From Engraulis encrasicolus (Eukaryota > Chordata > Actinopteri > Clupeiformes > Engraulidae): a stretch of 64,000 bases of DNA. The position numbers and the translations under genes are program-made. The stretch lies in assembly GCF_034702125.1 (NCBI RefSeq), contig NC_085875.1, forward strand, positions 48,597,254-48,661,253, in the 5' to 3' direction. The stretch's first letter is position 1; each line of letters starts with the position of its first letter. Under the pieces are notes generated by a model, which saw only the letters and a list, made by a program, of their open reading frames with translations, was not told where the DNA came from and did not search any database. Of the stretch, positions 1 through 48,150 are shown one piece after another.

Positions 1-404
1 AATAATATTGGCTGATGTGGCCAAGCCAGGGGTGTGGCTGGCCAATTCCTTGTATTTGTCTGTCTGTTTAGAATTGGTGAATGCAGTACTGTTTATCTCT
101 GGACATATACAGTAGCATGTAATTGGTTTGTGTTGCTAGACCTGGGGGACGCCAATTCCTTGTCCGACTACTGGTGGTGCATGCCATGTGATGTGATTTT
201 GGTGCACATGTTTCATGAAAGGTTTGACTGTACGCTGCAAAACATCTTCTGAGTGCATGAGAATGAGTAGTTGTTCTGACCATAAATATTGAACAACAAT
301 AAGTTGCATTCTGTGATCATGACAAAGCTTGAACGTGCTAAAGGCAAGGAAACACATTGAAAAAATATAAATTGCAGTATTGAATGATCCATTTTGTTTT
401 GCAG
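1..404 (+). other. Intron 1 (3' part) of calpain A
   Basis: No exon-1-like coding sequence is visible when compared with exon 1 of calpain B. The stretch ends in a pyrimidine-rich tract and AG at 403-404 just before exon 2. Nothing else is recognisable. Confidence 0.7.
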
Positions 405-18387
<17,983 letters not shown>

Positions 18388-18853
18388 GCTGAACCTGCAC
18401 AGCTGTGACAAAGGAGACGGCATCATTGACGCTAATGCAGAACGGGATGCATCCACAAGAACAATGCAAACAAAAAAACCTGACACGTCACAATATAAAT
18501 ACAGAGATACAACTTTCACATTGTGATTTAGTTTGCTAATCTCTGATGAACATTGTCATTGTCATTGTCATTGTCACCGCCATTGTTTGCTCATTTTAGT
18601 GAGGCAGTTTCTTTTATGTGATGATAGTACATGTCTCTGTTCTGGTTTTGTATTCGCATATCTGAACTCTAGGGCTGACTGAGGGGATGGGGAAACTTAC
18701 AATAGGCCTACATCACAAGACCTATTACTCTTTTACTGTGACACAGTGCATTGTGTACACATAGGCTGTCAATTGTAGGGTGTAAAACTCACATGGATTG
18801 TGAAACTCACTTCAATGACTGCTAAACTTTCTGAAGTTACTACCACCCAGTAT

Positions 18854-19146
18854 TAGGGGTGTAAATCACAGCCTCCATACCGAAATGATTCGATATTAAT
18901 TTCTTAAAGGGGTATGCCACTATTTTGGGGCTTAATACAGTTTAAATCGTTGGCCAGGGTTTATATAGGTGGTAAAGTGTCTTATTTTTCATGTAAGCCG
19001 TTGTCTTGTTTTAAGACAAGTTAAAAGAGGGAGTTTGTCGCTAAGCTAGTGAAAGTCAATGCTACACGGATCCATTGACTTTCACTAGCTTAGCGACATA
19101 CTCCCTCTTTTAGCCATCGCTAGATATCGATTATTATTTACACCTA
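18854..19146. mobile_element. hAT-type MITE with perfect 8-bp TSD and internal hairpin
   Basis: Ends TAGGGGTGTAAAT and ATTTACACCTA, flanked by CCCAGTAT at 18846-18853 and 19147-19154. Inside, about 37 bp around GCTAAGCTAGTGAAAGTCAA recur inverted as TTGACTTTCACTAGCTTAGC with an 11-nt loop. It lies in the 3' flank of calpain A. Confidence 0.85.
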
Positions 19147-19514
19147 CCCAGTATGAATGTGACTATGAAGTCTTGAGTACAGTACAAGCTTTGTAGAAAA
19201 TGTTACAAAAAATACAGTTCATATGTTATCATGTCATGTCTTTGGACTAGTCTGCATTCAGTGACTAGGCTACATAGGAAAAAATGCAGTGTTATACACT
19301 TTTGTAGAGTTGTCGATTTGACATTTTCTGAATTGCATTTGTTACCGCAATACTCTCTATGTGTTGATTTAACAATGTCTTTTACACTTTGTAGCTTTAC
19401 ATAATTTTCAAAAATATGCATCTACAGTTGGGTTTTTCGTATTGCACAACTGCATTATCTTTAGGGTGTGGGCATTACTGTATGTCATTTATCAGATTAA
19501 AAAAATACATAGTG

Positions 19515-19528
19515 AATAAATGAATAAA
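19515..19528 (+). promoter_or_regulatory. Candidate double polyadenylation signal of calpain A
   Basis: Two AATAAA hexamers overlap this stretch, about 1.1 kb after the stop. I noticed no canonical hexamer earlier. If used, the 3' UTR would include the hAT element at 18854-19146. Confidence 0.3.
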
Positions 19529-20028
19529 AAACTTTCATGGCAGGCATATTGTCACAGTGTCTTGTATGTATGTGCTGCCTCACAATTAAGCCTGTTCAGA
19601 ATTGTATAAAATATATACAATATTGTATAACATATATACAATAATACATGTGAACAGAGAGAGACACACATAGAATATGCAGGGTTAATTCTACACTTAC
19701 ATAGAGAGTCGATTTAATATCTTTATTGTTTTTGGTCCCAGAGTACTCTCTCAGTGCTGAATTAACACTACCATATGGCATGCATGATTGATTAGTGTGT
19801 GAATCTTTTTTAACCCGGAGCAGGCTTCAACTTCACACTTAAATACCTCAATTGTGAATATGAGGGTGCTGGCTCAAATGCTGGACTCCTTGTAGGCTAC
19901 ACTGTAAAAAATGCCTGTTGAAATTACGGCAAAAAACAGTCAAATTGCAACAGTCAGTGACCGTAAAATGTAAAACGGTTTATCTCTGTACTAAATATGG
20001 CAAGCTACTATTTAGTCAAAAAGTGCTA

Positions 20029-20280
20029 CATAACTTTATTTTTGACAGGTGTCATATGTAGAAAATACTGGACTGTTCTCTGTAAACAAAGATATTGGAA
20101 AATACCGTTAAGTGAGATGAAGTAGTCAAGAAACGGTACATAACTTTATTTTTCACTGGTGTCAATATGTAGAAAATACTGAACTGTTCACTGAAAAGAA
20201 AATATTGGAAAATACCGTTAAGTGAAGATGAAGTAGTCAAGAAACGGTACATGACTTTATTTTTCACTGGTGTACACATA
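20029..20280. repeat. Tandem repeat, period about 110 bp, 2.3 copies
   Basis: ACATAACTTTATTTTT...GGTGTC recurs at 20029, 20139 and 20250, with GAAAATACCGTTAAGTGA and GTAGTCAAGAAACGGTAC between them. It is inside the 2.5-kb candidate element. Confidence 0.85.
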
Positions 20281-22089
20281 TGTACACAGCAAATTTGTCA
20301 GAGTTAGATTGATCAGAGTTAGACTGGTGTTCAGCCAAAATCTAAACATCAAGAGTTGCAGCAACACTACAGAGTGTTATTTGACTCCTCTGGAACCCGA
20401 GGTGTTGAGTTAAGAGAGCTAGAGAGTTAATGTTTAACTCCCTAGAGAGTTATGAAAACATGCCTCCCCAATTTTCAAATGTTTTGGCAACATGAGCAGC
20501 CATTTTTGTTGAGTCCCCTATAAGTGAACCAAACTCAATCCTCTGTTAGTGAGCCAAATTGTGAACCAACAGACAAAGAACTCTGTTCTGCTTTTCTTCA
20601 CGTTGTGTATACTACAAAAAGTAGGTGATCTTTCTGGTCGTGTTAGGCTTTTTGTCGTCTTTTAGTCAAATAGATTTCTTGTGATTGCACTTGTTCCAGG
20701 TTTAACTTGTCAAACCACTGATAGGCTGGTTCTAACAGGCAGAGTTTGATGTCAACACGCTATTTGATTAGTAGCCATCAATGAGCATTAAACCCTCTTA
20801 GTTCATCCTGCGAAAAATTCTCCACCGCAATATTTTTTTCCCTTATTGGACTTTGAGGCTTTGCCATCAGAGTTTTCGATTGAGAGGCAAATTGACACAG
20901 TAAACCTCTTCAAAATTCAGAATATCTTTCTTTGCACTCCTCCTACCCAACAGAAAGCAATGGAGGTTATACTTAATTAAATATTAATTACTCCACAGAA
21001 AACATATTGCCTGTCTGCTTGGCTCCAGGTGCCTCCACGTTGTAGATTTGACAACAATGAAGCTGGCAACTGAATAAACTGAGTAATTCACTGTAACTTA
21101 TTATTTCTCCGGTAACAGCCTACAGTTCAGCCTCATTTAATGTGTAAAATATACCTATAGGCTAGTATAATCTGAAAAAGTCTACCTGGGACAGTAATCC
21201 CTTGATTCAGTCTCTTAGAAGTAGCCCAGTCTATTTGAAACTGTCATTCTACCCCATCCAAATCAATCTATCAATCAACTCCTGACCTCACCTGAGAGCT
21301 AAGGGCTGTCATGCAATGATTAACTTACTGCCTGCACCTGCCAAATGCTTCATCACTCGGGTCACATGGTTCACTTGAACATGTATTTAAACAGGGACTG
21401 TTGCATTGTACTGCTCACTGGTTGCTAGCTAGCTAGCTGGGCGACTGGCTGTAAGGCTGGGTGGCCGGCCGGCCGGCTGGCCTGGCTGGCCCGGCTAGCA
21501 GGTCACGTTGTAAGGGTGGCTGCATGGCTTGCTAACTAGCTTGTTTGTTAGCTTGCTTGCCCCGGTGGCTTTGGCCTTCATTTTCCTTAAGGTTATTTTC
21601 AGGCCTTTTTAAAATAAAGAATGGATTTGCATACCCTTCATTGATGATACTAGACTGGTCCACCTGCCTGCACTAGACAATATGGCAATTGGGCATTTAT
21701 TTAGGTATCTAATTAAGTTGATGTTTATTGGACTCCAATGAGTAGAATCAGTCCAATCAGTTGTCTGTGATTGCAACTCTATAATTGGACTCACCTGAGT
21801 ATAATCAGTCCAATCAGTTGTCTGATTGTAACTCTATAATTTAACTCACCTGAATATAATCCGTCCAATCACCCCCCCCCCCCCCCCACACACACACACG
21901 CATACACACACAGACACACCTTCACTCACCTTATTAGCCCCCCTCACGCAGACACACACACTCACACCCACACATTCACTTAGCCCCATCCCCCCCCCTT
22001 AACGGTACAATGCAAAAATCACAGCGTTTTAAAATGTATACACATGTTTTTGCCGTACATGAGGGGAAACTTGTATCGTAATTTAACGG

Positions 22090-22362
22090 TATAGTTTTGA
22101 TATCTACCACTACCATTGTTTCACCGTAAAAATATCATATATTTTTTTACCATAATTTATTTAACGGTACGTTTGGCAACCACTGCTGCCATAATTTTAC
22201 CGTAAAATGGAAAAAAATAATAATACCGTTATTTATTTAACGGTAGGCTTTGGCAACCACTGCTGCCATAATTTTACCGTAAAATGTAAAAAGGAAATAT
22301 ACCGTTATTTGTTTAAAGGTAGACTTTGGCAACCACTGCTGCCAGCAATTTACCGTAAAAAC
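22090..22362. repeat. Tandem repeat, period 76-77 bp, about 3.5 copies
   Basis: GGCAACCACTGCTGCCA recurs at 22175, 22252 and 22328, each followed by TTTACCGTAAAA and preceded by ACCGTTATTT-like sequence. Confidence 0.85.
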
Positions 22363-22429
22363 AACAGTTCTTTTTTTACTGTGTATATAGTGTTTCAATT
22401 GCAATTATTTTATATGCAATAAGATTCAT

Positions 22430-23230
22430 TGAAAGGACTTGATGTTAAATGTCCCTAGTACTGCATTGCTTGTAGTAAAGGTGGGTGCTAAACAGCTTTT
22501 TGCAGAGGAACACGTCATTGTGTACCTGAACATCACCAGGTGTTTTGGCCACTTAACCCAATACATCCTCTGCTGAGGCAGGCCCACCACAGGCTGAACA
22601 GGCCTGGGTGTGTGTCCTGCTGCTAGCTGTTCCTTGCAGCCCAGATGGTATCGCTTCTTTTCATCCATAGCCAATGGCTTGTCCTCAGTCTCTGCAGTGT
22701 TGGCCAGTTCCTTGGTGGCTTTTCTGTGTGCCTGCCCCCCGACTCCAACCTCCCTAAGGAGCTTTGCTGTAGTACTTGCCACAAAGCCCCTGCAGCCTAC
22801 CTCCTTTGGATGCACCCATATATTTAGCCTTTGTCCTTTGCCTCAGCTGCAAGTTTTGGATATTGCATCTCCTTGTGCTCAAAGGCCTATTCAAGGGCAT
22901 CATCTCAGGGAACTGTTAAATCAATGATGTAGGAAAGCTGGCAGAAATCTCTGGCGGGAAGATAAGGATGTGCCTCTGGTCTAGATCCACTCTCTCATCT
23001 ACCAGTCCCTGCAGATAACTGTTTGAGGGCCTCCACCTATGCCTCTTCCTCTCCCACAAAAGCAATGGCTGGGGGCTGTGCACATTCTGAACTCTGACAG
23101 GCTTGCTGTTAATTGCAGCTCTGTTGCACTCAAGTTTGTCGCCAAACACTTGAGAACTTGGTTATGTCTCAAACTGTTCTGTCTTGAGTGAGGGTGGGTC
23201 CTTTCCAAGCCTCAAGTGCAGATTGGTGGG
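22430..23230 (-). pseudogene. Retroelement ORF relic (non-LTR type suspected)
   Basis: Minus-strand reading in shifting frames gives HNQVLKCLATNL, then DLDQRHILIFPPEIS, then EVGCRGFVASTTAKLLREVG. These blocks occur in this order near the C terminus of a common fish retroelement polyprotein that I recall only as a pattern. Several frame changes separate the blocks, so it is dead. A database search would settle the family. Confidence 0.5.
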
Positions 23231-23427
23231 AGAGGGTAGGATATCATTTGTGCCAGATAATAAAACTCAATCGGTTGGAGTCGATGCCCCAGACCTCATT
23301 CCATGTTAGTTTCTTCCTCTGAACCCCCACCCCACTTCATCCAGTGGCCCTGTATGGCTTTAGCCAGGCCGTGCCCTCCTAGTGACGCAACAGCTTCAGC
23401 GTCGCTACCAGTCAGGTCAAGAGTGAT

Positions 23428-23781
23428 CAGTGTTAATTTTGACAGGAATTTTTAATTTAGTTTCAGTTTTAGTCTCTTGACGAAAATGTTATTTTAGTTT
23501 TAGTCACAATTTAGTCATCGCGGAGCAGATGAGGCTCGCGACTTGCGAAATAGCAGGTAATTCTTTTCAGTGACATATTGACAAAAATGCTTGCTATTGG
23601 TTTTCGTCTCCGGTGGTATTGTAGTCACATTTTTATTTTTTTGACGAAAATATAAATCAATATCGTTATATTTTTCGTAGAAACGCATGCTGTTTTTTCG
23701 TCATCGTTTTATTGTCGTCAGGGGAAAAACAATCGTTAACGATAATTATGACGAAAATATTTCGTCACGAAATTAACACTG
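23428..23781. mobile_element. hAT-type MITE with perfect 8-bp TSD
   Basis: Termini CAGTGTTAATTTTGAC and CACGAAATTAACACTG, flanked by AGAGTGAT at 23420-23427 and 23782-23789. The interior is rich in ACGAAAAT and TTTAGTTTTAGTC. 354 bp. Confidence 0.85.
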
Positions 23782-25096
23782 AGAGTGATGCAAGAACTTT
23801 CTGAGTTCCCGCAAATACGGGAACTCCTCCCACTTTGTTGGGAAGCAAACAATCATTAGCAAACCAAGGGAGGCCATTTGGGAAATGTGGTTTGGGAAAT
23901 GTTAATTGTTATGCTCTTGGTCAGACCAAGTCTCCAGGAGATTTGAAAGTTGATGATAATCAGGCTAGTTTGGCTTGTCTTCCTCCACCACCAATAAAAA
24001 AACACTACGTAGATGCAAGGTGCAACCTCTTTCTTTGGAAATTTAGAGTGGGGAAAATAAGATAAACAACTGAGCGTAAATGGGAAGACTCCTTTTATGA
24101 GTCCAAAGGGTAACAAATTCCCTGCAGACAGCAACAGAGACAAACCAGAAACATATTTGAATGGACCCTTTACTTATAATGCAGTCAGTGTGTCATCTGC
24201 TCTCCTTACCATGTACGGTGGTTCCCAACCTTTTTTGGCCCGGGACCCCATTTTGACGTCCCACATTTCTGGGGACCCCATACACATTTTTTCCCTGCAA
24301 CCATAAAAACGTGACTGAGCAAACTTGTAGGCAATTAAACCAATTGCTATTTCGTAAAATCAACGTTTTTTTTCCAGACCTACACATTTCAGGCGACCCC
24401 AATTGAATTGTATGCAACCCCACATGAGGTCCCGACCCCACTGGTAAAAGACATTGCCTTACATTGAATCACATTACACTACCATTACACTGTTGTTAAC
24501 CAGTGTACAAGCACAAAAACATTAAACAACGTTGTACTTTCGAAACGAGTAGCCTACATGCTTCTGTGTAACTGACCTTTGGACCCTGGGCTTCCACTAC
24601 CGCACCATTGTGTGTTTAGAAGCACCAATCACTGTGCCACCAGAGTTTTATGGGAAGCAGCAGTTGTGGCATATTTAAGCAATATGACTCAAGTAGGAAT
24701 GAAGTTGGTGTGGGATACCCTCACGAGTGTGATTCACCGCAGGCACGAAGCTGTAAGCATCTGGCTGCAAAAAATACAGTGCATACAAACAACAACATTG
24801 TATTGACTTGATTGGCTGCCCCAAAGGATATTTCTTCCTCTTTGCACAAGATTTCACTTGAGATTATTGTGAGAAACTCACCTCAACTACTCCTGACAGG
24901 TAACTGTACAATGCATATGCTTCAAAATATAAATTAAACTTGGACGTTGTACTTTGCCTGATAATGTGCGGATTTTAACTTGGACTGTTAATTGAATGAT
25001 AATGTGTGTTTAAAATGTCATGCTTTTTTGTGTAGTTGTTAGGCCTACTATGATGAACCTTCTCACCTTCTCACATTTCTTAGTATTAATATTAAT

Positions 25097-25297
25097 AGCT
25101 GACGTTATTATCCAAAGCGACTTACAGTTAAGTTAAGTACAGGGTATTGGTTACAGTCCTTGGGGCACTGTGATAGTTAAGATACCTTGCTCAAGGGAAC
25201 CTCAACCATGGAGTGAGATAGGGAGTCGAAGGGTGGGATTCAAACCTGCAACCCTCTGCTCTAAAGCCCATCTCCTTAACCTCTAGGCCACAGCTGC
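25097..25297 (-). mobile_element. tRNA-derived SINE, minus strand
   Basis: Read on the minus strand: GTGGCCTAGAGGTTAAGGAG (A box region), GGTTTGAATCCCACCC (B box region), body GAGGTTCCCTTGAGCAAGGT, and tail TAAGTCGCTTTGGATAATAA. A standard fish SINE layout, about 270 bp upstream of the calpain B start. Confidence 0.8.
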
Positions 25298-25306
25298 TGT
25301 ACATAG

Positions 25307-25519
25307 ACTGTAAAAAATGCTGTTAATTTAGGGCAATGTTGCAACAGCATTCCATTGGGTTTTTGTTTAGAAAACAGACTACTACTGTGGGAACTCTTCT
25401 TTCAGCCATTTAACAGCATTATGTTGTAGTTGATATATGGTGTAAAGTAACAGCAGACTGCAGGTAACCAGAATTGCCTGTAGCATGCTGTTATTTTGCA
25501 GGGAAATTCTTAACAGTGT
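25307..25519. mobile_element. MITE ending 45 bp before the calpain B start codon
   Basis: The left end ACTGTAAAAAATGCTGTTAA and the right end (inverted: TACACTGTTAAGAATTTCCC) with GCATGCTGTTA form an imperfect inverted pair. It belongs with the CACTGTAAAAA-type elements elsewhere here. It probably covers part of the 5' UTR or core promoter of calpain B. Confidence 0.5.
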
Positions 25520-25564
25520 ACTATTGTACATGCACTCTTGCCAGAGAATCGCCCAGCTGCCACT

Positions 25565-43660
<18,096 letters not shown>

Positions 43661-43988
43661 ACTGAGACTTTCTCTGAAGGAAGTGGAAATTGAAGCTTTG
43701 AGACTGCAAGTACGAGTTCATGGTTCAGGACTTTGTTGTGTGTAATGTTGTGTTGTAAGCTAGTTCATACTCAAACAGATAAAAATGGCCAACATGTTTC
43801 GGCCAGCAATGGCCTTTATCAGTGGCCTTCATCAATGGCCTTTCATCCACCCCTAATGGAGGTCATTGCTGGCCATGTGGCCAGTTTTATCTGTTTAAGT
43901 TGAATACAAGTTGATTGAAGGCTTGTCCTTACTACTTAAGTGACAGGACAGTCCTGAGCTCCTGCAACAACAGCCGTATCTCTGCCTA

Positions 43989-43994
43989 AATAAA
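43989..43994 (+). promoter_or_regulatory. Candidate polyadenylation signal of calpain B
   Basis: AATAAA lies 329 nt after the stop codon, giving a short plausible 3' UTR. It is the first canonical hexamer I see downstream. Confidence 0.5.
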
Positions 43995-44974
43995 ACCTGT
44001 TTGATCACCCCTTCATGCTGTGTGAATAATCAGTTCAGTCAGTGCCAAGCTCTGTTATCTAGTATATACCCATTTGTCAAGCATTTCAAGATTGTGGGGA
44101 CTGATAAGGGACATGTTAACTTTACCTGTGCCAGATGCAGCAGGGTTGGCCTAGGAACAAAAAAATCACCCAGCATTTTTTGTTTTAACTGGTCCGTCGC
44201 AAACAAAGTACAAGCCATTTTCATACTCTATTCTGATATTCTTCTATGGTTTATATTGAAGATGACTGGGCCGCATCCTCTAAACTGTGCCAGCACAAAC
44301 AAACAAATACAGAGCAGTATTGGGCCCATGGGGACTTTGAGACCACCTGGAAAATACCCTGTATGCCAGATTGCCAGTCCAGCCCTGAGATGCAGTATTA
44401 AGTGTGTGGCATGCTTGGCAATGCTCAGGCTTGGAGCACAGGATGGATAGTCCATGTGCCAAATACCTGTGAACTCTGACCACCAGATAACAGCAGAATT
44501 CATTTATTTCCTCATTTGATTATTTGGCCTTTGTAGCATTGGCAACTGTAACATTTTTTTTTGGTCCAATACTACACTACTTGCAAAAAGTGTTGTCGCG
44601 TATCCAGTTTTTGGAACAACAGCTAATAACCTGACTTTCAATAAGTGATTCATCACATATTTTGTGGAGGCGACAACACTTGTCTTGCCAAAATCTGCCT
44701 TTTCCATGTTCATTGAATGATAAATCTGTCTTCAATGCAACAAATCTATTTTTGTGGATACAGCCTTATCTTGGAGGGCTAGCTGTGAGTGAATTCTGAA
44801 GCCAAGTGATTTTGAAAGTCAAGTTATAAGCTGTTGATTCAACCAGATGGATAGGAAACAAAACTTTTCGCAACGGCTATATTAAATGGACACATCAATG
44901 GGACTACTGTGAAAACATTATCGCGATGCCAACTTTAATATCTTAAGACATGGTACCTAAATTTGAGGTCACCA

Positions 44975-45114
44975 GAAAGGCAACAACAAAGTCTTATTTA
45001 TGACTAAAGGCCCTGTGTATTGTGTAATGTCATAGTGGTGTAGGCCTACTATGGCAGTTACATCTTTTCAGAACTTATTACAGCATTCCACTGTGGGAAC
45101 AGCATGCTTTATGA
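44975..45114 (-). repeat. Dispersed repeat family B, copy 5 (inverted)
   Basis: AAAGGCCCTGTGTATTGTGT core and CCACTGTGGGAACAGCATGC end. Confidence 0.55.
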
Positions 45115-46931
45115 CTCTACCATTATCTACCATTATGGTACCATAAGTTTCAGTGTTTAATTAGCTTGGATGAAAAAATCCTGCGTCTGTTTTGACACTT
45201 TCCATGGGCTATATACCGTTATAAAGTTGCATAGGATTTTTGTCTTATTTTTTCTTTTCTTCGTCCTTCTGTTTATTTACTCAGTGGCAGGAGATGACAT
45301 TTTGACCACAAGGTCACCGCAAAGTCGAAAAGTAATCTCCTGGCAATGACTCTAGAAGAGATAATAGTACTCTTTCACCCTGCTGTAGAAATTAGATTTC
45401 TGGCTCTTTGACAGGATCCGGATCATAGTGGCTCATTCCTTTCAAAGAGCTGGCTCTTTTGAGTGGTTTTTAATTATTTATTCAGTGTTAAGAAGATAAC
45501 ATGTTTGACTCCACCTGTAGGTAATTTTGTCAAAACAACAGATTGCCCTCCTCCTTCTAAAGACTCTCTGAGGCAGATAGTGGTGCTCTTTTCCCCAAAT
45601 TANAATATTAATGTGAGGGTCACGAAAAAAACAGTAGAGTGGCTCCCCCATCTGTGATTCGGTTCCCATCGTTCACTTGTAGGAGCCGTTCAAAATAATC
45701 GATTCTTTCATGAACGTCACAACACTACCCTGCAGGACAACCCCATGTGGAAACCATCTGAATTTCCTGTTGCTTTCAAACTAGTAAGAGCCTCATCACT
45801 GTTAACAATAGCAAAATGAATAGCTAGAGTATCAAGTGTTGAACAGCTTTTCACGAAATGAAATACTGCAAGTTGACTTTCTTGTGCCAATTAGGTCACC
45901 AAGGGTGGAGGTACCTCACGGGATAGACTGGTCTCTGCAGTAAGCTTACTCAGGTTTGAGGAAAACAGCCAAACAAGAACTCAGCACCAGGAACAGGGCT
46001 GTCTCAAGGCATTTTGGGGCCCTAGACAAAGAGGGAAGTTGGGCCCCTTTCTCTTCCAACTATTGGTATTTGAAACTATTATTGCACTTTTAAGTCATTG
46101 AATGTAGGGAGGTGTTTGCCACACTCACAAACTTGACATCACTGTCATTTAAAGACAAGCGCATTAAGCAGTCATTAACAGGGAGGGCCCTTTTAGCGTG
46201 GGGTCCGAGGCAATTGCCTAGGTTTGCCTGAGTCTGACAGGACTGCCCAGGAGCACATAGTGAAGTGGAGCACTTTAACCCCATAAGACACAATTCCTAT
46301 TTTGGGATTTTGTTGTCGACGGGATGGCATGACCTTGTGGTAATGTCTTTGTAAAGAATGTCTGTAACGTTACCATCCTGTTGCAGTACCCCCCCCCCCT
46401 ATTCTACATGTGGAAGGGATTCAAAAGAGGACTACTCTAAACAGTGCTCCAAAAAGTCACAGACTGTTCCCTAAAGACAAGCACACTGCACCAAGAGCAC
46501 AGAGTGAAAAGGTGCACTTTAAACACTATTTCAAAGAAGCCATATAGGCCTACCGTTACCTAAAGCATTATAAACCTTTAGAGCCTGCACTTAGGACAGA
46601 GTACAGACGACCCAATAGACAACATGCCCTCCATTTTGTTAATTACAAGCTTTCAAAAACTATATTGCCGTCATTATGTAGCAACCTATTGTTTCCCCTG
46701 TCCTAAGGTGGGCCTTAATGACAGTCCAATGACCAATGGAGATGTCTAACATCTTCAAACCTACTGTTGACCTTCGATTGATTGTTTTTTTTCCTCAGTG
46801 GAGACAATAAGATGAGGTCATTTACAGTAGCACATAGAGAGACTCTAGTATTACTGCTTAGGGCGAAATGGGAAAATAATCACTGCTGTTCCAGTGAATC
46901 GCTGCTCTCAGACATCGAGGCGACATTCTAC

Positions 46932-46989
46932 AGAGAGAGAGCGAGAGAGAGAGAGAGAGTGAGAGAGAGAGAAAGAGAGAAAGAGAGAC
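46932..46989. repeat. (GA)n-rich tract
   Basis: AGAG runs with GC, GT and AA interruptions. Confidence 0.9.
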
Positions 46990-47522
46990 ATTATAGAGTG
47001 GCTTTGTGAAGTGCTTACACAACAAGAGTTTCACAGTAATGATGTGGCGGAGAGTCACGCTGGCATGGTTTACTCAGTAAACAATATCATTACCCTGCCA
47101 TAATGCTAATCACTAATCACCCGGCTCCTTCACACACACTGAGCAAACATCATCCCGCTGTTTAGAGAGACTAACGTCCATAGAACTCCCTACTGCAGCA
47201 GATGACGTTGACCTTTGAGCTATTAAACATTTATAGACTTGTACACCGTTTCATACTGCAGTGGCACTCAGTGTCTTGCAGACATAACAGTGTGGCTGAC
47301 TGACTGACTGTCCTCCTTACAATGAGGATGATGCAGACAGTGTGCCCTCTAGTGGTAAAATGCTGAACTAACATCTCTCATGCCAAACATCAGAGGTTTC
47401 CAACCTTTTTTGTGGTCATGAATATTAAATGAGGATTTAATGTTGACATTAACTGTCATCCATAAAGCTAAGGCCCTAATGTTGCTTGCACTGAATAGGA
47501 CAAGGTGTAACTGCAAACTTCA

Positions 47523-47813
47523 GGGCAGTCATGGGTAAGCGGTTAGGGTGTCAGACTTGCAGCCCAAAGGTTGCCGGTTTGACTACCGACCCGCCAGGTT
47601 GTTGGGGGGAATAATTAACCAGTGATCTCCCCCATCCTCCTCCATGACTGAGGTACCCTCGTGGTACCATCCCGCCGCACTACTCCCCAGGAGCGCCATT
47701 GGGAGCTGCCCCCTTGCACGGGTGAGGCATAAATGCAATTTCGTTGTGTGCAGTGTCCACTTGTGTGATGTGGAGTGCTGTGTCACAATGACAATGGGAG
47801 TTGGAGTTTCCCT
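47523..47813 (+). mobile_element. tRNA-derived SINE, plus strand
   Basis: Head GGGCAGTCATGGGTAAGCGG, B-box-like GGTTGCCGGTTTGACTACC, body ATGACTGAGGTACCCTCGTG, then ATAAATGCAATTTCGTTGTG and a CAATGACAATGGGAGTTGGA end. Same family as 56786-57072. Confidence 0.8.
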
Positions 47814-47909
47814 GTTGGGCTTTCACTTTCAAACTTGTTTATTGTTTAGATATCGTCTATCGTTAGATCTCGTCTAGCCATTTCAGGAGACCACAAGGTC
47901 CCAACCCCA

Positions 47910-48150
47910 CACAGTAAAATATGCAGTGTTAATTCAACACTGTTTTGAGTATATATGGTCCCACTCGATGAAGTGTTAAATTCAACTCAGTGGGTGTTAA
48001 ATTCACACTTTCAATTTAACATTCATGGCTTCACAGTGCTGATTTAACACCAAAGAGTTGAGATTCATTACTAAAATTGAGTGGGACTATGTGTGTTCAG
48101 AATAGTGTTGAATTAGCACTGCAACATTTACATTGCACTATTGAAAAAAT
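47910..48150. repeat. Family D repeat (GTGTTAATTCAACAC type)
   Basis: CACAGTAAAATATGCAGTG followed by TTAATTCAACACTG, with inverted AGTGTTGAATTAGCACTGCA further on. Related pieces occur near 4847-4955, 8435-8520, 17100-17195, 19275-19382, 19676-19765 and 28590-28690. Confidence 0.6.

Larger units (their letters stand above)
19899..22384. mobile_element. Candidate 2.5-kb non-autonomous element with ACAC(T/A)GTAAAAAA ends
   Basis: The left end ACACTGTAAAAAATGCCTGT and then AAATTACGG resemble the inverted right end (ACACAGTAAAAAAAGAACTG, TTTTTACGG). CCGTAAAAT/ATTTTACCG motifs recur at both sides. It could equally be two separate elements around unique DNA. No ORF is recognisable. Confidence 0.45.
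18388..25564. other. Spacer between the tandem calpains
   Basis: About 7.2 kb without a recognisable host gene. It starts with the 3' UTR of calpain A and holds a hAT element (18854), two copies of a GTGTTAATTCAACAC-type repeat (about 19275 and 19676), a 2.5-kb element (19899-22384), a retroelement relic (22430-23230), a hAT element (23428), a decayed repeat with GGTTCCCAACCTTTTTT (about 24219-24440), a minus-strand SINE (25097) and a MITE next to calpain B exon 1. Confidence 0.7.

Noticed and set aside
1..404. Exon 1 of calpain A
   Set aside because: Compared with calpain B exon 1 (79 codons), no similar reading was found, so it must lie upstream of the window.
21420..21500. GCTAGCTAGCTAG and GGCCGGCCGGCC stretches as a possible CpG island or promoter
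   Set aside because: A short low-complexity tract with few CpGs and no adjacent exon.
46090..46293. Sequence resembling a hAT-like (GGGCCC-rich) repeat end
   Set aside because: No matching opposite end or target duplication was found.
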